Below are positions 1 to 11,067 of a stretch of DNA of 64,000 nucleotides, piece by piece. The translations under genes were made by a program, and so were the position numbers. The notes below the pieces were generated by a model. That model ran no database searches, had not been told where the DNA came from, and saw only the letters and a program-made list of their open reading frames with translations. The stretch is taken from positions 11,282,587 through 11,346,586 of the forward strand of contig NC_071333.1 of the NCBI RefSeq assembly GCF_010183535.1, read 5' to 3'. The stretch comes from Caenorhabditis remanei. Lineage: Eukaryota > Nematoda > Chromadorea > Rhabditida > Rhabditidae. The first letter of the stretch is position 1; every line of letters starts with the position of its first letter.

Positions 1-2308
1 TGACTATGTCGATTATATGATATGGATGCTCTAAATCGTCAACATCGAAAGATGCTACCAAAGACACCAAATGCTTGAAAACACCGCTTCTTGGATGACC
101 AAGCGATGGAAGCCATAACTCGAATGTGAGCACACACTGATACAGAGAAATATCGTTAACTTCTTCTGCAGCAAGAATATATTCGATGCATAAATCACAG
201 ACTCGGTTCTTATTTTTTGTGGTTGCATGATTTTGGAAGAACAATTCCGATAATGTTGTCCAAATTGAGCCACAATACACAGGGTATTGATACCCTCCAT
301 CAACGTATTCTTGTTTTTTGAGCAGTACAGAAAAGATTTCAATAATTATGTTGAAATCTCTCGCCGACATGATTTCCAGTAGTCGTCTTGATTGATAAAT
401 GCATTCGATGGCTACTTCAATTAAATTATCACAAGACTCATTGTGCATGAATATATTTTGGATCCATTGAAAACATATCCAATACATTTTTCGGGGATGC
501 TCATCCACTTCACTAATGAGGAGTTCTCGAATTCTCATCATGCTTCGGCGAACTTGTTGAGATCGGAAAGGGTTATAACATTTCTTCATAACTTGAATGC
601 AATTTTCCAAAGTATGAACAGTCATCAACTGAGCATTCGTCTTCATTTCTTGAATTGAATCATCACAATCAAGTTCAGTATCTGAATTAGCAATCTTCTC
701 ATTTCGAATGAATAGTATTTCTCTTACCGACGAGATCAATAACTCTCAAATTTTTATGATTTTGATCCAACCAAAGAACTTGTTCAGTGGTTACTTCATT
801 TCCACAGCACACGATATGTTCAAGTTCAGGCAAATGTTTTCTTGATTCACAGTAAAACTCTACGTTGCTGACATATTCCTCTCTGAAATTAAAATTAACG
901 TTTTCTATCAAAAAATATAATCCACTCACACGTAACAAGAAATATCGAGGACACGTAGTTTTTTCAACTCGAATAGTCCTTGCATTTGTTCAGAATTGCG
1001 AAACTCAACTCCTGATAGATTGAGTATTTCGAGGTTTTTCATTCGATATATTTCATTAATTGATGTAATTTCCGTCTTTGCAAGTGATAGTTCTTTCATG
1101 TTCTCATACATCTTTGCAAGTTCTTTGAACTGAGAATTATTCAGGTCGCATCCTGTCAGATCGAGAGATTCCAGTTTGGGAAATGTATTGGACATCTGAA
1201 ATAAAATAACTCTAATAAACTTTTAAACTGACAAAAAACAAAAAACATTTTTAATCCAAGATTCATCGAATTTCACGTGTTTGCCCTCAATGCAAAGATT
1301 GTTCAATTTATCAGAATGATCTTTTCCAATAAGTTTTTTGAGCGTTCCGATAATATCGACATAATACATTCTGTCTGAAAATTATGGTGATATTGCAAAA
1401 GTAACTTTTTCGAAAACTTATGACTTACTCTCAGTGCATGTTGGGCTAGGTGATTGAAAACAATTCATTTGAAACAGTAATTTTAATCTCAGCGTTTTCA
1501 ATTGATGAAATATGACACCTTTCATGAAGTCTTTGTGGACCATCCACGAGTCCAAAGTGATCGCCGTGATGTCCAATGTTTCGTTTATCGTTTTTGCACG
1601 TTTATCGTTGATTGTTTCATTGTTAATGCAAATTTGTCGAAAAATTAAATTGCTTATTTTTTTGTCATTTTCGTGTGTTATTCCGGCTGGATATGTTCCT
1701 GAAATTATTGTTTGAAATAAGTTATAGCGTTCTCGGTTATCTCAAAAAAACACAGCCACAAGAACTTCCAACGTTTACGAAAAATATTCTTTCATGTTTT
1801 CTATTTTTTATCTTATTTTTTGGACTTTTGGGGTAAACAACTAGTTACTCATTTTCAATCGTTCTTGGCAAATGAACAAAAATTTTGACAAGAATTGGCT
1901 TGTTGTGACAACAATCATTTCTGAATTTTCTTGAATATTTTCAAAAAGAGTAGAAAGTCCATGGCTAGACTTTGCTGCTGCTTATTTCAAGTAAGTGATC
2001 ATATTCCATAACTCGTTTTTTTCTCCAAACGCTATCTACAGTTGAAATTTTCACTGCATGCTTTGGGAAGTACCACCACCAATTCCTACCACCAATTCCT
2101 TACTTCACAAAACTTTAATCTAACTTATTTAATGGGGATTTGCCACAGAAGTGCTTAGTAACGACACTGCAAAGCTTGTGAAATCTTTTTGTATAATTCA
2201 CTTACCTTGAATCAATCTCTTAGAAGCTGGTTTCAAGCACAAATCGAGAAGATTTGGAACCTTCTCAATAAGCAAATATTGTTTTTGTTCATTCCAGTGA
2301 TCGCTCAT
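1..2308 (-). CDS. ZYG-11/ZER-1-like leucine-rich-repeat protein (3' end missing)
   Basis: Six exons read in phase on the minus strand: 2206-2308, 1429-1698, 1247-1374, 930-1195, 728-882 and 681 to beyond base 1. The start ATG is at 2308. Exon 1 encodes LLDLCLKPASKRL, which resembles the BC-box that binds Elongin C in the ZYG-11 family. Residues of roughly 165-290 form leucine-rich repeats (for example LESLDLTGCDLN and LEILNLSGVEFR). The last exon is a helical, cysteine-containing region like the armadillo-type C-terminus of the family. Known members are substrate adaptors of CUL-2 ubiquitin ligases; that role is inferred here. About 560 residues are visible and the family is near 750, so roughly the last quarter lies outside the window. 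No frameshift is seen. It could be one of the expanded nematode zyg-11-like paralogues rather than zyg-11 itself. Confidence 0.8.
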
Positions 2309-2457
2309 AATTTCTGAAATATTTAACTATAAAAGGTATTAGTAGGCAAAACATCTCCACATTATTCCTTTTGGTTTTTGGACTTCTTTAGTTTGAATTT
2401 TACAAGAAAGAAACAAAAACAATACAGCTCATAGAGTAGAGTGACTCAGTGAAACTA

Positions 2458-3694
2458 TTAGGTTGGTAAGAAAGTTTTTGACCATAACTCAAGTCATTCC
2501 TACTCAGACAGAAAATATGCCCGATAGCATACGTAGTGACTATATTGGTACACAACAGTCTGATGTTTATTGGGTACATTCCGGATACCCTCCTGCCAAA
2601 ACTCCGGTTGTTTCAAGCTAAAATAAACTTGGACCTATTTCTCGACTTGACTTTAAGTTTCGAATTCCTGTCCAGCTGTAGCACGCTGTATTACCCCGAA
2701 TATATGATATTTTGTTAGAGGAACGTTACAGCTGTAATTTGTGTGAGCAAGAAGTATTTTGCAAAAGTAGGTGAAAATGTACGTCGTCGATTATGTAACA
2801 TGCGGATGCGCAACATCATGGAGGCGGTGGATTTTTTGACCGCGTGAAACTGAGGACTTGCGTAGAGCTTTAATTTTTTGCACAGTGAAAGAACAGTAGT
2901 GTAAGATTATGGTTTTGCACTTGTCTAGAAGATTCCAGTTATATACGTTGTGTAGGGAAGGCATGACTTTCATTTGGAATCGTTCTCGTGCGACGATGTC
3001 TGCTGGCGTTCAATCAACGCCAAGTCACTTGACTTTTCTGTAATAATTACTGTCCAAGACCATCGCCCTGTTAAAACTAAGAAGCGGTTCAATCAACTAA
3101 ATTTTGGAGGAGAAGAGAGGAATTGATGTCGTAGGACTACCCTTCGCTAAAAGTTAAAATCGACTAAAAGATGTCGAACACATGTTTCAATTTTTATTCT
3201 TGCCAACACGTTTCAAGAAGTTTTTAACTGTGGTAGTAAACAGTGTGAACTGTCATTGATAATTCACAAAAATACTTGGATGGATACTCTTCCTCTATAA
3301 CTCACAGCATGTACAAATCCTGTTCATATGGTCTTTTAGTACGTGATACTTTGATCATTAAAAAATGACATTTCTCAACGTTGTGATCTAAATTACTTTT
3401 AGTGTGTCGATAGAAGATTTCACCCTTGCTAAGTTTTCCTATCGGTTGAGCTATTATAGTAATTTTAGTATAACATGTAATGGGAAATCGAAAATATTGC
3501 TGTAAGAATTGTTGGTCAAGAAAGAAAATAGGCAGGGCTCTCCCAGAAGGGAAGCGTCGGAGGGAAATGCTGTATACTTTCTGAATTCCAGAGAGTTTAT
3601 CTAACATAGGCCATGCATAGTTGGTGTTAATTCTCGTCATTTGTCTGACAGCATTCAAAACAAATCATGGTCAAAAACTTTCTTGCCAACCTAA
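2458..3694. mobile_element. Decayed mariner-type DNA transposon
   Basis: The two ends are inverted repeats of about 28 bases with one mismatch, both starting TTAGGTTGG and continuing (C/T)AAGAAAGTTTTTGACCA. Each end is flanked by TA, the target duplication of Tc1/mariner elements. TTAGGTTGG is a known mariner terminus and the 1,237-base length fits a full mariner (about 1.3 kb). I could not follow a transposase reading frame through the interior. The longest open stretches (2791-2973 and 3302-3658, minus) show no DDD catalytic pattern, so the copy is either heavily mutated or a non-autonomous derivative. Confidence 0.7.
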
Positions 3695-6600
3695 TAGTAT
3701 TTATGATGCATCTGCTTAGTTTTTGCGACATGGAGGTTGCAATTCGAAAAGCATTGAATTTATCTCATTGAAAATGTTCAGAAAGCTCGGAATTCAAGCG
3801 GATGCTAGAAAGAAACATCAAAATAAAAACACTGATGTACGCAAACACTGCCATATGCAAATGTACGCAAACACCGCCACGACAAGTTGTTGTTTGGCTT
3901 CGTTGGTTAAAATCGATCTGCATATGAAAAAAGACGTACGATGCACGCAACCTTGAAGAACCATGAGTACCATGAGTAACATAATTTTCAAAACAAGAAA
4001 ATAGTTTGTGGTACAAAAACCGGATTTCGTAAACATTTTAAACTCGATAGAATGGAAATTATTTATGAAAGTGGTAAATCGTTCTTGTTTTTAGTTTCAA
4101 AATGTTGAAGTCATAGCATGAAAAGGAACAATAGCAAACATTACACCTGTAAATAAAAATTAAGAAAATGTTACATTACTATAATGAAAAAACGCCCAGA
4201 AAGGGCAAATCTGAAGTTGCACAAAAAAATTCAACCCGGAAAGAAAGTTTTTTTAAACGAAAGAAATGAAACAATCGCTTTGGAAGGAGTGCGAACGAAA
4301 CAAAACAATAAAACATTGAGCTTAAATGCATATTGATATGGTTAAAATCAAGAAGGAAAAACAATTTCATCTGAAATGTTTCCTCATCCAGCGAGCTAGG
4401 TTTCGAATCGGGGCTGATCCAGATGATTGTAGTTTTCTCCATAATGAATTTGTAATTTTGGCTTCGGACCGTTTAGAAGTCTTTGTCAGTTTGAGATATT
4501 CAGTGAGTGCCTTTTTGTAATCTGTTTCATGTTGCTCTTCCATACATTCCACAGAGGTCTTGGTAAAGCGATGATCCTAGAAAATATCAGTCAGATTGGT
4601 AATGATTTTTTTAATTCAAGTTAGGGAGAAGTGAGCTATTCGAATCAATAATTTTATAATATCTCAACAACCGTCTCAGAAGTTTCAGGAGAAACAGACA
4701 TTTCTCTGTCAGTGGTAAACTTGTACAGTAAAGCTGAGACAATACAAAGTTTGACAATTCTTGTTCCGACTGAATTATTTTAAGTGGGCAATAAAATCTT
4801 CTGTATGCTATTTATATAGGTCTTCTAAAATGGTCTCCTTTCAAAATAATACAGAATGATTTATATTTATATGTATATATTCTGTTTCCATTATTTTTCT
4901 CTGTGGACCCAAACAGATGAAATTCTGAAAACAAACTTCATAATCCTGATTATCTTCAGAATATAACTTGCCGTTTCAGACAAGCTTCTTCAATGGACAT
5001 AATTTGCAAGAAACGAGAGATAATCCAAAAAATCAAAAAATCACCCTATTAATCGTTTTTACAAATCAGAGATGTTCTCGAGTCTTCAACAGTCTCTTTT
5101 TCAATTCACGTCAGATTTCTTAATTACTCTCGGTTATTCTTGATTTCAGTTTTCATGTTTTTATACAAAAAATAACCAATGTTTTACTAGAACGGGTTAA
5201 TTATTCTGTCTAGTTGTGAAATAACTTTGAGGAGGAATGCACTGTTTTAAAATAGAAAACCTTTATTATGAATCAATTCAGAAAGTCAGGGAAAAAAGAG
5301 AATAGTTTTGGAGATGGGTCTGAAAATTAGTCTGATGCGAGTTATGAGGCTTCAAAGTGCTAAAAATCGCTCCCTGTACGTCAATGGTCATTTTTCGAAT
5401 ATTTTGATAAAATTCTTGAAAATATTCCTTTGACGTGCACGAGAAAAATTTCTATTGAAATGCCCTAAAAAGCAGACTTGCAAAATTCCGGGCCCGGATT
5501 TGAATTTTTTTTTTCGGCCCGGATTTGAATTTTTGAACTTTACAATTCTTTGTCCAAAAATTTATTTTCTGAAAATTTTTCATATTTTTCCTCAAGTATA
5601 TTTTTCAAAAACCTTCGAAACCTACAAAAATTGTTTTTAAGAAATATTTTTCAAAAAAAATCGGAAAATTTTCGAAAAAAAAATTTGTTTTTTCAGTACT
5701 GAACTTCCGGGCCGACCGGGCCCTAGAAATTTTCATTCCGGCCCGGCCCGGCCCGGCCCGTTGCAAGTCTGTAAAAAAGTGCTCGAGGGTAAGCGAATTC
5801 GGTTCTTATAACTCGTATCAGACTAATTTTATGACCTACCTCAACGACGATCTCTTTTACCTGGCTTTCTGAATTGATTTTTATTTAAAAAATCTTGGAT
5901 TTTGGAATAGTGGCCCCCCCCCCCAAACGTGTGCTGTCATGAGCAAAAAGTCTACTTATTTCAGTTTCAACAGGTATTTCCCGGTTTTGTGAATGACCAT
6001 TTGTTCAGAGTTGCCGTTGTTATCAAACCTTTGCTTCTACGTCTACAGAATGTTTGTTTGGTTGTAACTTGACCACTCATGAATCTGTAATAAATGTGTT
6101 GGCTGTAACTGCATGCATTTCTTATGTTGCCAGAAAGATAACAGTGCGAAAATAACACTAACAATGTGTATTCTGAAAGTTGCGATAAAATGCATGACAA
6201 CTACGTGCCACTAGAACTATTGTCAGGATCAAAAATTGGCACTATTCGAATGTACTAACAAGTTTCTAAAATGGAGCTGAAACCAATGAAATCGGATAGA
6301 GTATTCTGTTCAATTTTTGGAGTGTCAGTCATCATCATATCCATATTTCATATTCTATTTCCGCCCTTTGACACTTTTCAAAAATCGCACCTTAGAAGTT
6401 GTAACACTTTGCACAAATTGTTTTTATAATGAGATGTACGTATGCATGTCTGCTTGCCAGTTCGTCTTCTCAAGTAGTCAATGCAAAAATGCTGAAGGAA
6501 GCCTTCGGATGAGTATTTGAGAAGAAGGCGCAAAATAGCGTGAAACAGCCGTCGGCATCATACAATCGTAAGTGGGAGGAGACCTCCGACCGGACGGCGC

Positions 6601-6780
6601 ACGCAACCCGTTGAAGCAAGAGACGCAGAACAACGACCTGAGAGTGAGAAAGGAGTGCGGAAGGGCGTAGAGACGCAGAAGAATGAAGAGACGGGTAGGA
6701 CGACGGCACAAAGACAGCTAGCAGTCATTCAGCTGATCATACCGAACTGCGGTAGTGCTGCCTGTCTGTACCGTCCCATT
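3695..6780. other. Intergenic, no gene seen
   Basis: AT-rich sequence between the transposon and coel-1. It holds the inverted-repeat element at 5473-5771, a poly-C run near 5914, and two copies of a TGTACGCAAACAC motif at 3836 and 3862. No ORF here shows splice sites or composition that would support a gene. The last few hundred bases presumably hold the coel-1 promoter and 5' leader. Confidence 0.6.
5473..5771. repeat. Short inverted-repeat (MITE-like) element with GC-rich ends
   Basis: The ends are perfect 11-base inverted repeats (CAGACTTGCAA at 5473, TTGCAAGTCTG ending at 5771). Inside each end lies a run of GGCCCGG units, unlike the AT-rich surroundings. The flanks CTAAAAAG and TAAAAAAG could be an imperfect 8-base target duplication, as in hAT elements. 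No coding capacity. Similar GGCCCG-rich dispersed repeats exist in Caenorhabditis, but family assignment needs a repeat library. Confidence 0.6.
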
Positions 6781-9700
6781 ATGGAAGAAGGTTGCAGCAC
6801 ATTGGTACGGAGTCTCGAGCAGAAGTACCTGGATGATGACGATGACATTGTCCAGGACATCTTATTTACTGGATTTGTAAGTTTCTGTGTGCCCTACTTC
6901 CTCTCTATGATTGAATCAAATGTGGACTATTATGAAATACAGACTGGATGCTCCCCATGCAAAATGGCTAGTCAACGGGCTCTGGAGCTACTGGTGTTGA
7001 ACAATATGAATATCGGAACGATCGGAGATACTGACAAGTTTGCCACATTGGCTTCCCATGTTTCTGAGGTAGGCAAACTCGTTCTTCTCTCTAATTCCTT
7101 CTTGCCATATGTCCATTAGAACCCTGTCATTAGATTGAAAAATCGCTGTGTTTTCGTTGTGTTTTCTTTTTGTTTTTGTTTTCCTTTCCGTCTTTCAAAA
7201 AGCCAAGAGAGCGCCTGAGAAGAAGATGGGAGAATGAAGGGCGCGTCACATGTGTTTTGCCAATTCTTTGGTTGAAAAAAGATGGATGGTCTGGATGTGA
7301 TAAGATATCAGTGATCACACTATGCAGCTGTGCATACACTTTTTGATTTATTCTTTTTTTTGCAGGCAGATCTCGGATGGAATCAAATCTCCCAGTGGTC
7401 CGATGTCGCTTGCATCTTGAAAAATTTGCCACATCTCCGCGTTTTGAACATCGGTCACAACCCTTTGAATCCCGTGGTATGTTGGTGTTTTTTCAAAGCA
7501 ACGCTGGTGCGTAAAGTGTCAAATGACTATCTAAAAAATGGAACCAAGACGATAGGGAGAATGTTTCATGTGACTTTGGCAAACTTGTGATAGAGCGGCG
7601 AGATGGCAGCGGTGTTTTGTTTGCACTTGTGAAGTGATATGATATTTTGAAAAGGAGAGATTTATATCAAAGTTGATTTGCTGACGTGTTTAAACGAACA
7701 AATACAGTCAGAGAGTACTTAGAAAAGTTATGAACTCAGAGTTCAAAGGTTTCGACCGTAGTTTGATTTTTTTAAACGAACAAAAACATGTGAACACTTG
7801 CTGGAGGCACGTAAAATGTAAGTGTTCTTTTCAGATTGACCATGAACTGCCAGTTTCTACACTGCACACCATTATTCTTAACGGCACCCATCTCCCATTC
7901 AAAACCCTTCAATCTGTTCTCTCCGTTCTACCAAAAGTCAATGAACTCCACATGTCAGACAACAAATTTAAAGAAGATGATGACTGCGATGAACCCATCA
8001 GCACCACAGTCCGAACGATTCATTTAAACAGGTAAAACATATTGATTTTTGTGAAGTGTCATCGCAGGAGTTTTTTTGTCATATTTCCGAGATAGTTTTT
8101 TGTTGTGTATGTATAGACGGATGATGAATGAAGACTGCGCAATGCAAATTCAACGCGCCGACATTGTTTGTGTTCCTTTTTTTCTCCTATCGGGAAATAT
8201 GAAAACTGGAATTCAATTTTCATCTGTGTGGTAGAGTGTTATACAAAAAGTGATCTTTTGAGAAAATAAATTTGAAAGTAACCAAATTTTGATGCTTTAG
8301 TTATGCTTCAACTGACATGAATACATTCTCGGTTTTCACATTTCCATGCTCCATATCGAATGTGACAGAGGGCTCATATTCCACAGGACCTGGTGATGCT
8401 TATAATAATAACAAGTGGCCCGAAAAGTCACTTTGTGGTGACATTTTCCGCAATGCACACCGGAACCAGTTGAAATCTGCGGGGTCGCGTAAACTATGTG
8501 AAACGGAAATGAAATTATGCATGCGGCAGTAAACGTGAACATGAAAGTATGGTCATTTGAATGGAATACTTGGGTTGAGTCTTCGGAAGACGTACATTAT
8601 TTGAATGTGTCACGAGAAGTCGTTGGTCTCCGCGTCCTTTCGTTGTTCCTCTTTCGATTCGACCGCCAAAGTGACTGATGTGTTGGGAAAACGAATTTGA
8701 ATTTAATTTTGAAATTGGATTACACTACAAAACACCAAAACAGTTCTTTTATTTTTTCAGATGCGGATTCCAGGAATGGTCGTCTGTTATGAATGTTGTC
8801 AAGCGATTTCCAAATGTATGCTCAGTTTTTGTTTGCGAAAATCCTCTAAAAGATGTCACCCATTGCAAACAATTTGAGCAACTCCCATTTTGGAATTTTC
8901 TCAACCTGGCAAAGGTAGACGCAGACACACCAGAGGTTTAGAGTTTTCATGAATCGAATTTCAGACTTCAATTGATTCTTGGATAAGTTTGGACAACTTG
9001 AGCAAAATGACCTCTATCACTGATCTCCGTATACCCAACATTCCATTGTTAGACCCTCTGACCAACGAAGAGAGGTTACACCTTATCATCGGACGCATTC
9101 ATCACTTGCGCGTGCTCAACGGCTCGAAAATAACAAATGAGCAGAGAGAGCAATCTGAACGGTTCTTCATACGCTATTATCAGGTATCGTGTTTACAACG
9201 ATCATCACGTGTTATCAGTTGCTTTCATCATTCATTGTTGTAGGAGCAAAAGGAGAAACCGGTACAGTACAAAACGTTGATTGAAAAACACGGAAATCTT
9301 GAAAAACTGGTGAACATTGACCTGACACCCAAAAAAGATGCTGTTGTGAAATTAGTATGCGAGGAGAAAGACGTCAACCAAGAGATAACAATCTCACTGG
9401 AACCAACAATACTCGAATTCATGAAGTAATACTTTGCTGCATTGTTTTCTCTTCTTTTGACTAGTCATGCATACTTCTCAGCTGAAATAGTAATATGGAG
9501 AAAGGATAGGAAAAGAAAAAAGAAAAAAGATAGAAAACGGAGAATCCCATGATTTAATTAGGTTGAGTGTATTGAGAAACGTAACGTGAGAAATGAAGAA
9601 GCCTTGACTCGTCTTATATTCCCTTTATTACAGATGCTTGGAGCCAAAAGTTGGAGTGAAGTACACACGAATGAAGCTCTTCTTGTTCAGAGGAGACGGC

Positions 9701-10496
9701 CGAAGTGAGGACTTTACATCCAGCTCGTATAACATGCCGTTACACTATTTCAAGATAGAAGATGACGATGTATTCATGATTCAGGTACATGTTGTAAAAG
9801 AGAAAGTTTCGGAATCATCTTGTAATTGACACTCTAATCCAAACACAAGTGGGGACAGTCGGATGATCTCCGAAAGTCAAGTAATAAGAGATGCACTTGT
9901 TTGACCTGCAAATACATATAAGGGCTTGTTGTTTCCGTGTGTCATTCTCAGAGAATACCTATTATTTTCAAAGAACGTACGTTAACCAATTAAGGTAGCT
10001 TTTGCAATAAAGTCACCTGTCCGTTTTTCTGTTTGGGTTAGAACAAAGCTTGACCGCCTAGACATTTAGAACAGAATAAATAAATAGAGACAAAGAAACA
10101 AAGACATTTTCATTTTCTTGGTAGAAGACATTAAACCTGTTCATGCAGCCTGGTATCGTAATGAGAAGAAATGGCTGTTTTGAAAAATTGAAAACAGACA
10201 GCGAAACGCGGGAAATAATGAAATAATAAAATTACAACCCGTTTATTACGCAAAACGTTGCAATTCGAGGCTTATCTATTACGGTCATAAGCGGACAATA
10301 TTTCGCGCATTTTATGTGCCCAATACATATTTGAAAAGGGAAGATGTCATCAAGAATGATTCCAAGAAAGAAATGTTATGAATAAATGAACAGTTAATTT
10401 CTGCCGTTTATATCAAACTGGTAATTTTTTTTGCAGGAAAAAATTGTGGTTACCAAACGAAGACGTCCTCCAAGCTCCACATCAAGCTCCTCATAG
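6781..10496 (+). CDS. coel-1: Tubulin-specific chaperone E-like protein (TBCEL/E-like)
   Basis: Nine exons in phase: 6781-6876, 6943-7068, 7366-7476, 7835-8031, 8761-8914, 8965-9183, 9244-9425, 9634-9784 and 10437-10496, giving 431 residues, close to human TBCEL. The middle is a leucine-rich-repeat array (LRVLNIGHNPLNPV, TIILNGTHLPF, VNELHMSDNKFK). A conserved cap follows: LRVLNGSKIT and then the EREQSERFFIRYY-type segment, here EQREQSERFFIRYY. Residues of about 325-410 form a ubiquitin-like domain ending at FMIQ, followed by a short basic/serine tail. There is no N-terminal CAP-Gly domain, which separates it from cofactor E and matches the E-like family. Such proteins bind tubulin and influence its stability; in worms coel-1 is tied to touch-neuron microtubules. 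The frame is open upstream of the chosen ATG, so an earlier start cannot be excluded. Confidence 0.88.
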
Positions 10497-11067
10497 ACTA
10501 CTGCAGTCGAGTGAATGTACAGTATTACATGTTGTAAATAATTAGAAACTAGTTTACTTGTCGCCTACATCTCTTTGAAAACTGATTATGCTTCTTCTTT
10601 TTTGTTCCTCTTTCGCTAGTCAATTTCATGTTATTCCGCCAATATTTGGTCGAATCATATCTGTACGTAAATTTTTGTTCAAACCACCCAGGTTTCTCAA
10701 TGACCCTCACCAGGTGAACTATTGAATACCATCACAGTTCCGTCTATTTCGCATTTGTTAGTTTCGACGTAGTTGATACTTCCGGTATTCTTTCTGTCAC
10801 GCAATAAATAAAATCAACTTTTTTTCAATCGTTGTGTTGTTTCATTGACAATTCATAATAATAATTGGCAATTGTGCTAAAAATCTCAAAGTGGCAACCA
10901 ATAATTCATAATACTGAGAACAACGGTTTCCCATCACGTTTTCCACACAATGAAAAGTATCATTTTCATTTATTTTTCTATCAGAATACAAAGCAATTCT
11001 TTGAAAAGCACATATCATCAGTAAACAATTCCTATTATGGAAAAAGCAAAGCATGAAAACAAGTCAA
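10497..11067. other. Convergent 3' region between coel-1 and mec-18
   Basis: Contains the coel-1 3' UTR with overlapping AATAAA signals around 10803-10812, then AT-rich sequence that would hold the mec-18 3' UTR on the other strand. No gene seen. Confidence 0.55.

Noticed and set aside
4391..4415. tRNA B-box-like GGTTTCGAATCGG
   Set aside because: It has one extra base and no cloverleaf arms around it. No tRNA, rRNA or CRISPR array was found anywhere in the window.
5910..5930. Poly-C run
   Set aside because: Simple homopolymer; no further structure nearby.
6655..6780. Upstream in-frame extension of coel-1
   Set aside because: Only non-ATG starts or sequence unlike the family N-terminus; ATG at 6781 gives the expected length.
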